Shown in pieces: positions 46,409 to 58,000 of a stretch of 64,000 bases of DNA. Numbering within the stretch: position 1 is the first letter of the stretch; every line of letters starts with the position of its first letter. The translations under genes and the position numbers were made by a program. The DNA comes from Prevotella sp. (lineage in GTDB: Bacteria > Bacteroidota > Bacteroidia > Bacteroidales > Dysgonomonadaceae): assembly GCA_031285625.1 (NCBI GenBank), contig JAITVV010000029.1:1-64000 (forward strand), in the 5' to 3' direction. Below the pieces are notes generated by a model, which made no database searches, had not been told where the DNA came from, and was given only the letters and a program-made list of their open reading frames with translations.

Positions 46409-46435
46409 CAAAAGTAATAAATAGGTCTGAGACCT
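46409..46435 (-). promoter_or_regulatory. -7 box TACTTTTG with an upstream palindrome
   Basis: Minus-strand TACTTTTG (complement 46409-46416) fits TAnnTTTG, 79 bp before the esterase start. A 13-bp palindrome AGGTCTGAGACCT (46423-46435) fills the space between -7 and -33, where a repressor would block polymerase. A very similar palindrome AGGTCTGTGACCT is at 63013-63025. Confidence 0.5.
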
Positions 46436-46489
46436 TAAAATAAATATTAAAAATCTATTTAGATAATTTTGATAGGTATATAAATTTAA

Positions 46490-46519
46490 AAAACCGATAC
46501 ATTTTAGTATATCGGTTTT
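46490..46519 (-). terminator. Rho-independent terminator
   Basis: AAAACCGATA (46490-46499) and TATCGGTTTT (46510-46519), 10-nt loop; on the minus strand it is followed by TTTAAATTT. It ends the gene at 46547. Confidence 0.85.
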
Positions 46520-46546
46520 CATTTTTAATCTAACTGAATATCAAAT

Positions 46547-46852
46547 TTATTTCTTTGATTTGCTATTCCATTCTTTTTTAGCATCGCTCTTTAGTGTATT
46601 AGCATCTTTTTTAGCATTCTGAATATCACTTTTAGCATCCTTCTTCGCAGTTTTTACTTCTGCACCAGCTCCCTTTTCAACTTTCTTCATATCAGATTTT
46701 GCATCTTTTTTAGCTTCGCCCAATTCAGTTTTAGCTTTTTGGCTTTCTGTTTTTATTTCTTGTTTAGCTTTAGGAAGTACACCTTGAGCCATCATATTTG
46801 CAGAAGCAAACAGAGCAACTGCTATAATACCTGAGAGAATAATCTTTTTCAT
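46547..46852 (-). CDS. Small exported Lys/Ala-rich repeat protein
   Basis: 101 residues from the ATG at 46852, chosen over 46900 because it starts a clean signal peptide (MKKIILSGIIAVALFASANMMAQ). The mature part is almost wholly Lys, Ala, Asp, Glu and Ser, with KKDAKSDM/KKDAKSDI/KSDAKKEW repeats every 11-15 residues. That gives a long amphipathic, highly charged helix of the LEA-like or apolipoprotein-like type. No enzyme motif. It may protect or space the envelope under stress (inference). Single gene with its own terminator. Confidence 0.8.
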   Translation of the reverse strand: MKKIILSGIIAVALFASANMMAQGVLPKAKQEIKTESQKAKTELGEAKKDAKSDMKKVEKGAGAEVKTAKKDAKSDIQNAKKDANTLKSDAKKEWNSKSKK

Positions 46853-47033
46853 AATTTTAATTTCTAATATTGTTTTAGAATTGAAACTTAATTCTGTCAT
46901 AAAACACAGAGATATTTCGCTTTGTTTTTGAAGAAGCCTGAATTATTTATCCTCTCTTGTGTAAATATTGCTAAAGAATATTTACGATATTTAAAATGGC
47001 TGATTAGGATATTCTTAATTACATATTTTACTC

Positions 47034-47067
47034 TTTTCATTACCGAAACAAAAAAAGTCTATCTTTG
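47034..47067 (+). promoter_or_regulatory. ispG promoter
   Basis: -7 box TATCTTTG (47060-47067) with a near -33 element TTTTC (47034-47038) at about the right spacing. Start of transcription near 47073, 40 bp before the ATG. Confidence 0.6.
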
Positions 47068-47111
47068 TTATAATATTCGGATTCCAACTAAAAAAAATAT
47101 TTTAAGTTCAT

Positions 47112-48959
47112 ATGAATTACTTCAACTATAAAAGACGTTTGTCATCCGAAACCAGAATAGGAAATACTCCTCTTGGCGGAAATAATCCTATCCGGGTGCA
47201 ATCGATGACTAATACCAATACAAACGATACTGAGGCTAGTGCCGAGCAGGTTATTAAAATAGTACAGGCCGGTGCCGATTATGTCCGCCTGACAGCTCAG
47301 GGTGTGCGTGAAGCTGAAAATCTGAAGAATATAAAAGATGTGGTAAGAGGGCAGGGATACAATACTCCTCTTATTGCAGATATACACTTCAATCCGCGTG
47401 CGGCGGAATCTGCAGCCCGGATAGTGGAGAAAGTCCGGGTAAATCCGGGTAACTTTGTGGACAGGGTGAAAACTTTTGCTACATTCGAATATACTGACGA
47501 AGAATATGCTCAGGAAATAGACAAAATTAGAGCTAAGCTTGTTCCGTTAATCGATATATGTAAAGAGCATAAGACCGCGATTCGTATAGGTGTGAATCAC
47601 GGCTCCTTATCAGACCGTATTATGAGCCGTTATGGCGATACCCCTGAGGGTATGGTGGAATCGTGTATGGAATTCCTGCATATATGTATTAATGAAGGTT
47701 TTAAGGATATTGTGATTTCTATGAAGACTTCCAATACTGTGGTTATGTCAAAAGCGGTACGGTTACTTATCGACAGAATGGAGAAAGAGGGACTTAGTTT
47801 CCCTTTACACCTGGGTGTAACCGAGGCCGGGGATGGAGAAGATGGACGAATAAAGTCGGCAGTAGGTATTGGCTCTCTTCTTTCGGATGGGATAGGCGAT
47901 ACTATACGTGTCTCACTTAGCGAAGATCCGGAACTGGAGGTTCCGGTTGCCCGTAAGCTGGTGGCTTATATGAAACAAAAGGAAAACCATCCTGAAATAA
48001 TAGCCAAGGCAAGTGATAAATTCTCTCCTTTCTCTACTGATCGTAGAGAAACCTATGTAGTGGGTAATATTGGCGGTGATAGTGTACCTGTGGTAATATC
48101 CGACCGTTCGCATGGAAATTTTGAGCTGAATAGCCACTTCCTGCCTGATTATATATATGTAGGAAAAGAGCTGCCTGTTGGGGCTCCACGTGCGATACCT
48201 TCTATTATAGATATTGAAGGTTGGACTGAGGAAAAGAATACATATCCATTGTTTAATAGATCAAATTGGGAGAGGATCAAAGGTACAACTGTAGCTATTA
48301 AATTTCTTCAATTGTCTTATCCTGATCTGGATGATGGTATTATATCTCTATTGAAGGTAGATAAAACGATTGTTCTGATTATAGCCACTGATCATATTAA
48401 TGGAGTCGGTGAGCAACGGGCACTTGTACACACACTGATGAATAATGATTGTGATACCCCGGTTGTTTTTTGCCGCCATTATACTGAGAATGAATCGGAA
48501 GATCTGCAGATAAAAGCCGGTGCGGACTTTGGAACCCTCTATCTTGATGGTTTTGGCAATGGTATTATGTTACAGAATGAAGGAGATATCTCGCAGAAGA
48601 ATATAGATGCTTATATGTTTGGCATTTTGCAGGCATCACGTGTACGTACCAGCAAAACAGAATATATTTCGTGTCCTAGCTGTGGACGTACCTTATTTGA
48701 TTTGCAGACCACCGTTGCTTTAGTAAAGGGAGCTACTTCACATCTGAAGCACCTTAAGATAGGTGTGATGGGTTGTATTGTAAATGGTCCAGGCGAAATG
48801 GCTGATGCCGATTATGGCTATGTAGGTGCTGAAAGAGGCAAAATCTCTTTATACAAGAAGAAGAATCTTATAGATAAGAATATCCCGTCGGAAGAAGCGG
48901 TAGAGAGGCTTGTTCAACTGATAAAAGATAATGGAGACTGGGTGGAACCGGAAAACTGA
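47112..48959 (+). CDS. ispG: 4-hydroxy-3-methylbut-2-enyl diphosphate synthase, long form
   Basis: 615 residues. It reduces methylerythritol cyclodiphosphate to HMBPP in the MEP isoprenoid pathway using a [4Fe-4S] cluster. The N-terminal TIM barrel (IRVQSMTNTNTNDTEAS, LIADIHFNPRAA, VRVNPGNF, RIGVNHGSLSDR) and the C-terminal cluster domain (SCPSCGRTLFDLQ with Cys521 and Cys524; GCIVNGPGEMADADYGYVG with Cys555 and Glu562) are clear. Between them lies an extra domain of about 200 residues absent from the E. coli enzyme and typical of the Bacteroidetes/plant-type IspG. A terminator follows at 48969. Confidence 0.97.
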   Translation: MNYFNYKRRLSSETRIGNTPLGGNNPIRVQSMTNTNTNDTEASAEQVIKIVQAGADYVRLTAQGVREAENLKNIKDVVRGQGYNTPLIADIHFNPRAAESAARIVEKVRVNPGNFVDRVKTFATFEYTDEEYAQEIDKIRAKLVPLIDICKEHKTAIRIGVNHGSLSDRIMSRYGDTPEGMVESCMEFLHICINEGFKDIVISMKTSNTVVMSKAVRLLIDRMEKEGLSFPLHLGVTEAGDGEDGRIKSAVGIGSLLSDGIGDTIRVSLSEDPELEVPVARKLVAYMKQKENHPEIIAKASDKFSPFSTDRRETYVVGNIGGDSVPVVISDRSHGNFELNSHFLPDYIYVGKELPVGAPRAIPSIIDIEGWTEEKNTYPLFNRSNWERIKGTTVAIKFLQLSYPDLDDGIISLLKVDKTIVLIIATDHINGVGEQRALVHTLMNNDCDTPVVFCRHYTENESEDLQIKAGADFGTLYLDGFGNGIMLQNEGDISQKNIDAYMFGILQASRVRTSKTEYISCPSCGRTLFDLQTTVALVKGATSHLKHLKIGVMGCIVNGPGEMADADYGYVGAERGKISLYKKKNLIDKNIPSEEAVERLVQLIKDNGDWVEPEN

Positions 48960-48968
48960 TAATTAAAG

Positions 48969-48990
48969 AGGAGCAAATAGCTCCTTTTTA
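48969..48990 (+). terminator. Rho-independent terminator of ispG
   Basis: AGGAGC (48969-48974), loop AAATA, GCTCCT (48980-48985), then TTTTA. Confidence 0.85.
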
Positions 48991-49004
48991 ATTTATATAG
49001 TATC

Positions 49005-50081
49005 TCACTTCAGCTGTAATCCCTTTATCACTTTTTGTATTTCGGCTTCTTTGTTGATTTTGTAATCATTATCCAGATACGCTATCTTGTCGTTTTTGTC
49101 AATAATTACAGTAATTCTGTTACAGTATCCTACGGGATTATATGCCCCAAAAGCTGAAGCAATCGAATAATCCGCATCATTTATATATTGTATATGATGT
49201 GTACCAAGGACAGCTTTCCAGTTATTCAATATTTCGGGAGTAGATTCGGATATGGCATAATATCTTACACCCGGATTATTTAGTTGTATCTTGTCTAAAG
49301 ATGATATTTGTATAGCACACGACATCATAGACAGGCGTTCCATTGAAATCCTTCTTGCCATATTGTTCACGTCGAATACTCCGCTATATGCTGCCGGATA
49401 GAATGTAAGAACGCGTATACCATCATTGATCCCTTTTTTAAGAATAATATCCGGAGCCTGATCTCCTACTTTAAGATTGTTGTTATCGACCGGTCTTGGA
49501 TAAGTCATGCCTAACAGCTCTTTAATTTTATATTCTAATGGTTTCAGATGTTCACCCTGACCTCGGTAATCATTATCCCGCCAGACAATGTTATTATCTT
49601 TATCAAGTAGAAAGAGAACCGAGCTGTCATTATAATCATCGAAGGGAGTAATATTTAGTTTCGACAACAATTCCTCACTTGTATCTTTAATATGCATCCC
49701 TGTAGTATCGAAAAGGTTTATCAGTAAAGATTTTGTATTTCCAACACCTGATAATAAAGCCAGTTGTATACTTGCCTCACCTTCTGCAGTTGAATGATAT
49801 TTCAGTTCATTATTACTTCCCGTCAGGATAATATCTATATCAGCTAAAGATCTGTCTTCAGGGTTAAAAGCAAGTTTTTGTACAAAGTAGTTTTTAAAGG
49901 CTTGGACAATCATCGAGGCATATTCTGTAGAGTCGGATACAGACGGCATAAAAACAATGATTTTGGGTTTTCCCGAATTTTCCAATCCGTCTTCAATTTC
50001 AGCGACCGGAAACTTTTCATATCCTTTGCAGGAAACTGTTAATAGGAATAAGGTTGATAGAATAATTACTAATCTGCCCAT
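49005..50081 (-). CDS. Lipoprotein with two thioredoxin-fold halves, peroxiredoxin-like
   Basis: 358 residues with lipobox FLLTVSC (Cys18). The C-terminal half opens VGDQAPDIILKKG and RVLTFYPAAYSGVF, the layout of AhpC/TSA peroxiredoxins, but the position of the peroxidatic Cys (usually TxxC) is occupied by SGVF, so peroxidase activity by the normal mechanism is unlikely. Both halves end with matching strands, VLFLLDKDNNIVWRDNDYR and TVIIDKNDKIAYLDNDYK, pointing to an internal duplication of a thioredoxin-like domain. Two cysteines remain (near MMSC and GYC). A periplasmic redox, or binding, role is possible. Stands alone, convergent with ispG. Confidence 0.8.
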   Translation of the reverse strand: MGRLVIILSTLFLLTVSCKGYEKFPVAEIEDGLENSGKPKIIVFMPSVSDSTEYASMIVQAFKNYFVQKLAFNPEDRSLADIDIILTGSNNELKYHSTAEGEASIQLALLSGVGNTKSLLINLFDTTGMHIKDTSEELLSKLNITPFDDYNDSSVLFLLDKDNNIVWRDNDYRGQGEHLKPLEYKIKELLGMTYPRPVDNNNLKVGDQAPDIILKKGINDGIRVLTFYPAAYSGVFDVNNMARRISMERLSMMSCAIQISSLDKIQLNNPGVRYYAISESTPEILNNWKAVLGTHHIQYINDADYSIASAFGAYNPVGYCNRITVIIDKNDKIAYLDNDYKINKEAEIQKVIKGLQLK

Positions 50082-50237
50082 AATTATATTTTTTAATTAT
50101 AGCGTAAATCTACATATAAGAAATATTTTTATCTGAGCAGAATGGGTGAGTCGCATATATGAAATGGTGAACTAAGTATTAAAAGTTATAAAGGATAATT
50201 CCTTAGATTTATCTATTATAGGTTAACGTTATCGAAT

Positions 50238-50285
50238 AAAAAGTAACACTGAAAACTATATAAAAGTGTCACTTTTGTCACTTTT
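50238..50285 (+). repeat. 51-bp palindromic element, copy 3
   Basis: AAAAAGTAACA (50238-50248 or so) and TGTCACTTTTT (50276-50286) repeat the arms of copy 1 at 14290, with the same order of inner parts (AAAAGTGTCAC after an AT-rich spacer). Contains CACTTTTG, one base from a -7 box. Confidence 0.75.
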
Positions 50286-50370
50286 TATGATGATCATTTA
50301 ATAGATATATTACAGGCCATCGTAACAATAATTTAACCGGAATATATTCTGTTTTTATGTTAAATGAGTG

Positions 50371-50378
50371 TAACTTTG
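50371..50378 (+). promoter_or_regulatory. -7 promoter box TAACTTTG of the ATPase gene
   Basis: Exact TAnnTTTG match, embedded in AGTGTAACTTTGTC and a following CTCTTTTTA, which is a degenerate copy of the right arm of the 51-bp element. Transcription would start near 50384, about 59 bp before the ATG. Confidence 0.55.
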
Positions 50379-50442
50379 TCTCTTTTTATATAACTATTAT
50401 AGGTATTAAATCGTTAAACTGAGATATAAACAATATATAAGA

Positions 50443-53364
50443 ATGGAATCTAGGAAAAATTATACAGGCCTGACGAACGCGCAGGTAAAAGCAAGTAGGC
50501 AAAAACATGGAATGAATATTCTGACTCCGCCAAAGAAAGAGCCTCTTTGGAAGCTTTTTTTGAAGAAGTTTGAAGATCCGATAATCCGTATCTTGCTTAT
50601 TGCTGCGTTTTTGTCGCTGGGTATTTCCATTATACATAATGAATACATCGAGACTATCGGTATATTTTGTGCCATTCTTTTGGCGACAGGTGTATCGTTC
50701 TGGTTTGAGATGGATGCCAATAAAAAGTTTGATGTCCTTAATCAGGTGAATGATGAGGATATGGTAATGGTGATCCGTAACGGTAACGTAGGACAGGTTG
50801 CCAAGAAAGATATTGTTGTAGGGGATATCGTATTGTTAGAAATAGGTAATGAGGTGCCTGCTGATGGTGAATTAGTTGAGGCTGTATCTATGCAGATCGA
50901 TGAATCTTGCCTGACGGGGGAGCTTAGTATTGACAAAACAATTGATCCCGAGCATTTTGAAGAAGGGGTGACATATCCGTCCAACTGGGTTTTGCGTGGA
51001 ACAAAAGTAATCAATGGACACGGAGTTTTTGAAGTTCACAGGGTAGGAGATGCTACAGAGTTTGGCAAAGTTGCGGTAAAAGCTACAGAGAAGGTAGAAG
51101 GAGAAACTCCTTTAAATCGTCAGTTGGATTCGCTTGCTAAGTTTATTGGTGTAATCGGTTTGATACTTGCTATTCTGACTTTCTCAGTATTGGTTATTAA
51201 AGATGTAGTTCTTGACCCATATGTGCCTATCCAAAAAAGACAACTGGCGCTACTGGGTGCTGCCATGCTTGGGGTAGCGGTTGCTATGATCAAAGTCTGG
51301 TTACCTATTATATATGATGGACTGGAGTTATTAGGTAAAAATGCCAGGTTGCCGAAGTCTGTCAAAGAAGGCGGATGGTTAAGGTGGCTGATAACAGGTG
51401 CGTTGACAACTGTGATTATTGCTTCTGTTGGTTATCTTTTTGGTGTAGATCCTCTGGATAGTAGTTCATGGATAAATTTGGATACCGCTACAGAGATATT
51501 GCAGGCTTTTATGGTAGCTGTAACATTGGTAGTTGTTGCTGTTCCTGAAGGATTGCCAATGAGCGTGACATTGAGCTTAGCCTTAAGTATGCGCCGTATG
51601 CTGAAGATGAATAATCTGGTGCGTAAAATGCATGCTGTGGAGACAATGGGTGCTACTACTGTTATTTGTACGGACAAAACAGGGACGCTGACTCAGAACC
51701 AAATGCAGGTTGCCAGTACAAACTTTTATGGACTGGATAATCAACGCCTGACCGATAGCGAGATCAGCAGGCTGGTAATAGGAAATATATCGGTCAATTC
51801 AACTGCATTTCTTGATTTCTCAAATCCCGGAAAAACGGCAGCATTGGGAAATCCAACAGAAGGGGCATTATTACTTTGGCTGAACAAGACAAAAATACTA
51901 TATAGCAATATACGGAATAAAGAAAGAGTGATCGATCAGTTGCCGTTTTCTACCGAACGTAAGTTTATGGCAACCTTTGTAGAATCTCCTAAGCTGAAAC
52001 GGAAAGTGTTGTATGTAAAAGGTGCTCCTGAAGTTGTTCTTGGTAAATGTAAGACTGTGGCTACAGCTGAAGGAGAAGTGCCTGTTGCTGAGTACAAACA
52101 AATGATTGATGAGCAGCTTTTGCAATATCAGAATCAAGCGATGCGTACCCTCGGGTTTGCATATTTGTATATTGATGGAAACTCGGAAAAAGCTCTGGAA
52201 GAATTAATAAATGGCGATCTTATATTTCTTGGAATTGCAGGTATTTCCGATCCTGTTCGTCCGGATGTTCCGGGCGCAGTAGAACAATGTCTGAATGCCG
52301 GAATTGGTGTGAAGATAGTAACCGGTGATACCTATGGTACAGCTAAAGAGATAGGGCGGCAAATAGGAATTTGGAATGATGAAGAGGATACTGACCGGAA
52401 TATTATTGCAGGAATCGATTTTGAAGCACTATCAGATGGCGAAGCTTTTGACAGGGTAAGAGATTTGAAGATAATGTGCCGTGCGCGTCCGACTGATAAA
52501 CAACGCCTTGTCCATTTGTTAAAAAAGAATGGAGAAATTGTTGCTGTTACAGGCGATGGTACTAACGACGCTCCGGCTCTTAACTATGCCGATGTAGGTT
52601 TGTCGATGGGTTCAGGTACCTCGGTTGCAAAAGAGGCCAGTGATATCACTTTGCTAGACGATTCATTTAGCAGTATTGCTACAGCTGTGATGTGGGGCAG
52701 GTCGCTGTATGAGAATATCCAGCGTTTCATGCTTTTCCAGTTAACCATCAATGTGGCAGCATTATTGATTGTATTCCTTGGCTCTGTGTTTGGACAAGAA
52801 TTACCATTGACAGTTACACAAATGTTATGGGTAAACCTTATAATGGATACATTTGCCGCAGGGGCTTTAGCTTCTTTGCCGCCTGATCCGAATGTGATGA
52901 ACAATAAGCCAAGAAAGAACAGTGACTTTATTGTAACATCATCGATTGCAAGACATATTCTTATTACCGGGGTTATATTTGTCATTTTCCTTCTGGGTAT
53001 GATGTATTACTTTGCAAATCCGGATCATTTGAATTCTTTCTTTAGTTATATAGCCGAAGGTGAAAGAGAGCGTTATTTCTTATCATATTTCTTCACAGTA
53101 TTTGTATTACTCCAGTTCTGGAATATGTTTAATGCTAAGGCTTATGGTACAGGTAAATCTGCTTTTGCCGGATTGAGTAAGAGTGCCGGTTTTGAGATTG
53201 TTGCATTGATTATTCTTATAGGGCAAGTGTTAATCGTTACTTTTGGTGGTGATGTATTCCGTACTGCACCACTCACAATACAAGACTGGGGTATTATTAT
53301 AGGAGGTACATCCTTTGTATTGTGGATAGGAGAGATAGTGAGACTGATAAAAAGAAGAAGGTGA
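50443..53364 (+). CDS. P-type Ca2+-transporting ATPase (PMCA/P2 type)
   Basis: 973 residues. Cation-transporting N-terminal domain, actuator domain with ESCLTGE (TGE dephosphorylation loop), VPEGLPMSVTLSLALSMRRM with the ion-binding PEGLP helix, phosphorylation site ICTDKTGTLT (Asp411), nucleotide domain with the KGAPE motif, hinge VTGDGTNDAPALNYADVG, and six C-terminal membrane helices. An extra hydrophilic loop and two hydrophobic stretches between about 250 and 350 are seen in Bacteroidetes homologues. It probably exports Ca2+ from the cytoplasm; other divalent ions cannot be excluded. Single gene with a strong terminator. Confidence 0.93.
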   Translation: MESRKNYTGLTNAQVKASRQKHGMNILTPPKKEPLWKLFLKKFEDPIIRILLIAAFLSLGISIIHNEYIETIGIFCAILLATGVSFWFEMDANKKFDVLNQVNDEDMVMVIRNGNVGQVAKKDIVVGDIVLLEIGNEVPADGELVEAVSMQIDESCLTGELSIDKTIDPEHFEEGVTYPSNWVLRGTKVINGHGVFEVHRVGDATEFGKVAVKATEKVEGETPLNRQLDSLAKFIGVIGLILAILTFSVLVIKDVVLDPYVPIQKRQLALLGAAMLGVAVAMIKVWLPIIYDGLELLGKNARLPKSVKEGGWLRWLITGALTTVIIASVGYLFGVDPLDSSSWINLDTATEILQAFMVAVTLVVVAVPEGLPMSVTLSLALSMRRMLKMNNLVRKMHAVETMGATTVICTDKTGTLTQNQMQVASTNFYGLDNQRLTDSEISRLVIGNISVNSTAFLDFSNPGKTAALGNPTEGALLLWLNKTKILYSNIRNKERVIDQLPFSTERKFMATFVESPKLKRKVLYVKGAPEVVLGKCKTVATAEGEVPVAEYKQMIDEQLLQYQNQAMRTLGFAYLYIDGNSEKALEELINGDLIFLGIAGISDPVRPDVPGAVEQCLNAGIGVKIVTGDTYGTAKEIGRQIGIWNDEEDTDRNIIAGIDFEALSDGEAFDRVRDLKIMCRARPTDKQRLVHLLKKNGEIVAVTGDGTNDAPALNYADVGLSMGSGTSVAKEASDITLLDDSFSSIATAVMWGRSLYENIQRFMLFQLTINVAALLIVFLGSVFGQELPLTVTQMLWVNLIMDTFAAGALASLPPDPNVMNNKPRKNSDFIVTSSIARHILITGVIFVIFLLGMMYYFANPDHLNSFFSYIAEGERERYFLSYFFTVFVLLQFWNMFNAKAYGTGKSAFAGLSKSAGFEIVALIILIGQVLIVTFGGDVFRTAPLTIQDWGIIIGGTSFVLWIGEIVRLIKRRR

Positions 53365-53372
53365 TGATTAAT

Positions 53373-53400
53373 AAAGGGGCTACAAAGGTAGCCCTTTTGA
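53373..53400 (+). terminator. Rho-independent terminator
   Basis: AAAGGGGCTAC (53373-53383), loop AAAG, GTAGCCCTTTT (53388-53398). It ends the ATPase transcript. Confidence 0.9.
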
Positions 53401-53452
53401 AACCTATGTTAAAAAAATATTACTTTCTATACCTTTTTCTTTATTTATACCT

Positions 53453-53480
53453 TTTGGTTCGCTAAAAATTCGTATATTTG
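53453..53480 (+). promoter_or_regulatory. guaB promoter
   Basis: -33 TTTG (53453-53456) and -7 TATATTTG (53473-53480), spacer 16 bp, slightly shorter than usual. It is the only promoter in this window with exact matches to both elements. Confidence 0.7.
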
Positions 53481-53490
53481 CGCGCAATAA

Positions 53491-54987
<1,497 letters not shown>

Positions 54988-55006
54988 GATTTAATATAAC
55001 ATTATA

Positions 55007-55040
55007 ATAAGTGCGGCTACCTGTAGGTAGCCGCACTTAT
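55007..55040. terminator. Strong bidirectional terminator
   Basis: ATAAGTGCGGCTACC (55007-55021) and GGTAGCCGCACTTAT (55026-55040) form a perfect 15-bp stem with a TGTA loop, between guaB and the convergent phosphoesterase gene. Confidence 0.9.
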
Positions 55041-55057
55041 TTATTGGAATTGTAAGA

Positions 55058-58000
55058 TTACTCTATCAGTATTTTACGGGTTACTTTTTCGCCTTTATAT
55101 GTCAGTTCAACTATATATATGCCTTTATTCAAATTACGCATAGATATGGTTCCTGTCTTATTTTTCTCCATAGCTATCAGCCTTCCGCTTATATCCCATA
55201 GACAAACAGTATCGAGCATAATATCGGTGGTAATTTCAATAGAATTGTTATCTGAAATAATGGTGTACTGTGAGGCATCGTTCTCTTTCCCATCTTTCAG
55301 GCTAGGATAGGTATAATTAACAACAAAAGTATGATTGTTCAGATCTAATGTTACAGTGTAATCATTCTTTTCTGCTATAATGAACCTGTAATCACCCTTA
55401 TAGTCATTTGTAATCTGGTGTGTAGTCCCGATTTTTATTGCTTCATTTTTAGCAGGTACTGGAACTAAAGAATTCCATGTATTTAAGCGTGTGATAAACT
55501 TAATGTGCCCGGCTTTAAGGGTTCCCTTCCATTGATATATACGGTCTTGCAATTTACTTAATGGCATAGCTGCATTGTTGTGCCAGCCTGTTGGCGTGGC
55601 ATCACCGATAATATAAATATCGGCATCACTATCATCTTTGTCTACAAACATTATATTCTCATTCAGATCTACGCGAATGGTATAGTTACCTGCATCAAGC
55701 AAAACGAAACGATAATCTCCTTGATAATTATCTGAGACATAATGCTTGTACTCAGGTATTATAGTCTCATGTGCTTTTTTGGCTGGTACAATTGAATTCC
55801 ATGTGCCTAACTGAGTTATAAATTTGAAATGTCCTGCTTTTAGATATCCGCTCCATGTAAATACTCCTGTTGATTCTTTTACCATTGGCGTGGCTTTAGT
55901 ATTATACCAGCCGTTTGGAGTTGCATCTCCAACCAGATATAGTGGGATGTTTTCTTTATTCTCGATGACTTTTACTGTCCAGTTTTTGGTATCAACAAAT
56001 ACGGAGCAGTTCATGTCTTTTACTATATTGAATTTATAATCTCCACTAATTGCATTTGTGATATTTACATCATAAATGCTTCCGGATTCTATGTTTTTTG
56101 TTGCAATCGGGTTAACAGATGGATCCCATGTATTTTTTCGAAGTAAAAATTTCATCTCTCCCTTTTTTAAGAAACCTGTCCAAACGAATATTCCATTTTC
56201 TTGTTTGGTCATTACTTCCGGATTTATATTGGTCCATCCGCATGGGGCTGCACTTCCTACCATATACAGATCTGAGCAATCCATATCTTTTGCCGATCCT
56301 GTCAGTGGCTCGGATTTATTGGTTTTATGATCAAGATTGTTTGGATAGAATGAATCAATCGCTGAAACTTTTATCAAGTAGTCAGAATAAACTCCTTTTA
56401 GGTTTTTAATAGTTAAGGATAATGTCTTTGGGGTTGCACTGCCAAAGAAGAACTGCGAAAAAACATTCACTTTCTGCTCTCTTGCCCCATTTTTGTTCAT
56501 CAGTTCTACTAAATAGTGATGTACCAAGTCGTCGTCTTTTGCCTGAGGAAAGGTGACCTTGAAAGAATTATTTTGTATTTCATCTATTATAAGTTTGTCT
56601 GTAGATGCAAAATAAGGAACTTCTCCACCATTTCTATTACTTGTGTAAGTAAATGTAGATCCGTCATGAGGAGCTTTTATTGTCCAGGGTTTCTTTATTG
56701 GTTCATTCCTTGTAAAGTTGATTCTGTTTACAATTACGTCTTTCTTATCATTTACCGAAACGATACATCCCTCCGCAATATTTAATGATTCGCTGAAGTG
56801 ACGGTCACTATTAGTTGGTAATAAACCATCTTCGATATTAGTAGCGGCTAGATTGCCATCATGTACGGATGTGAAGTATTTCTGATATATGCATCTTTCG
56901 TCTCCCAATGGATAATGAGAGTGTCCTGAGAATAAAACTATTTGGGGATATTTTTTACAAATTTCCTTCATCGCTTCCGTATTATTTGCCCGGCTCTCTG
57001 TTCCCGGTTCAATCCTATAAGATCCATAAACTGTATGCGTGAGAGGGACATGCATAAATACGAAGATCGGCTTACCCGGATATTCTTTGCTGGCTTTTTC
57101 TAATGCCGCTTTTAGAAAGTTTTTGGATGTTGATTGATAAATATATATTTGATTATTTGCTTCGGAGCCATCAAGACTGACCGTAATAAACGGATAACCT
57201 TTTATATCAATAAATTGATTGAGTCTTTGTCCCATTACTCCTTTAAATACGCTGCCGTTACCTTCCCACCAGTCGTGATTTCCCATCATGAAATAAACAT
57301 TGGTTTCAGGGCTAAGGGGAGAAAAAGCACTCAATGCATTTTGTAACTGATCTTTTCGCCCGTTATCAGCTACATCCCCTACAACAAAAACTGCATCCAA
57401 CTGTTTTTCTTTAAGCACTTCCACTGCATTTGGCAGTCTGTTTGTCCAACCGGTTCTTCCTACATGGATATCGGACATAACAGCAAAACGCGGATATTCA
57501 TTCACTTCAGGCAGTGTAATACCAAGTTCGTGCTGTACTTTCTGTTGGAATTCATTAATGGCTTCCTCTGTCGTGTTTAATGAGTTCATCAAATCCCAGC
57601 CTTCCACCTTATAAGGCATCGCTAACTCCTTGTTAGGATATTCATTTAGTGTTTTAGTTAGTATGGTATTTAATCTGTCAACATTTGAGAGGGCTTTTCG
57701 TCTAGAGATTTGTATATACAAATTCTCTATATCTGAGGCAGAAAGGGCAGTGCTGTACATTCTTACCACTGCGATTTCACCTGTAAACTCTCGCTGTATA
57801 GCATTACTGCCACTAACATCACCACCTATTGCAAGCCATTGACTGGAGACTGTTGGCGATAATCTCAACTTCCCGACGTTAGAAAGGTTATCGATATTTA
57901 CTCCGTCATAATATGCTTTCAGGTTATTTCCATCATAAGTATAAATAATATGATGATAGTCTGATTTTATATCTCCATATATATTTTTGCTTCCAATGCT

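Larger units (their letters stand above)
50082..50442. other. Divergent regulatory region with palindromic elements
   Basis: 361 bp with no gene. It holds copy 3 of the 51-bp palindromic element (50238-50285) and a degenerate half copy (50366-50390) with the -7 box of the ATPase gene, plus presumably the promoter of the lipoprotein at 50081. Otherwise AT-rich with nothing else recognised. Confidence 0.65.
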
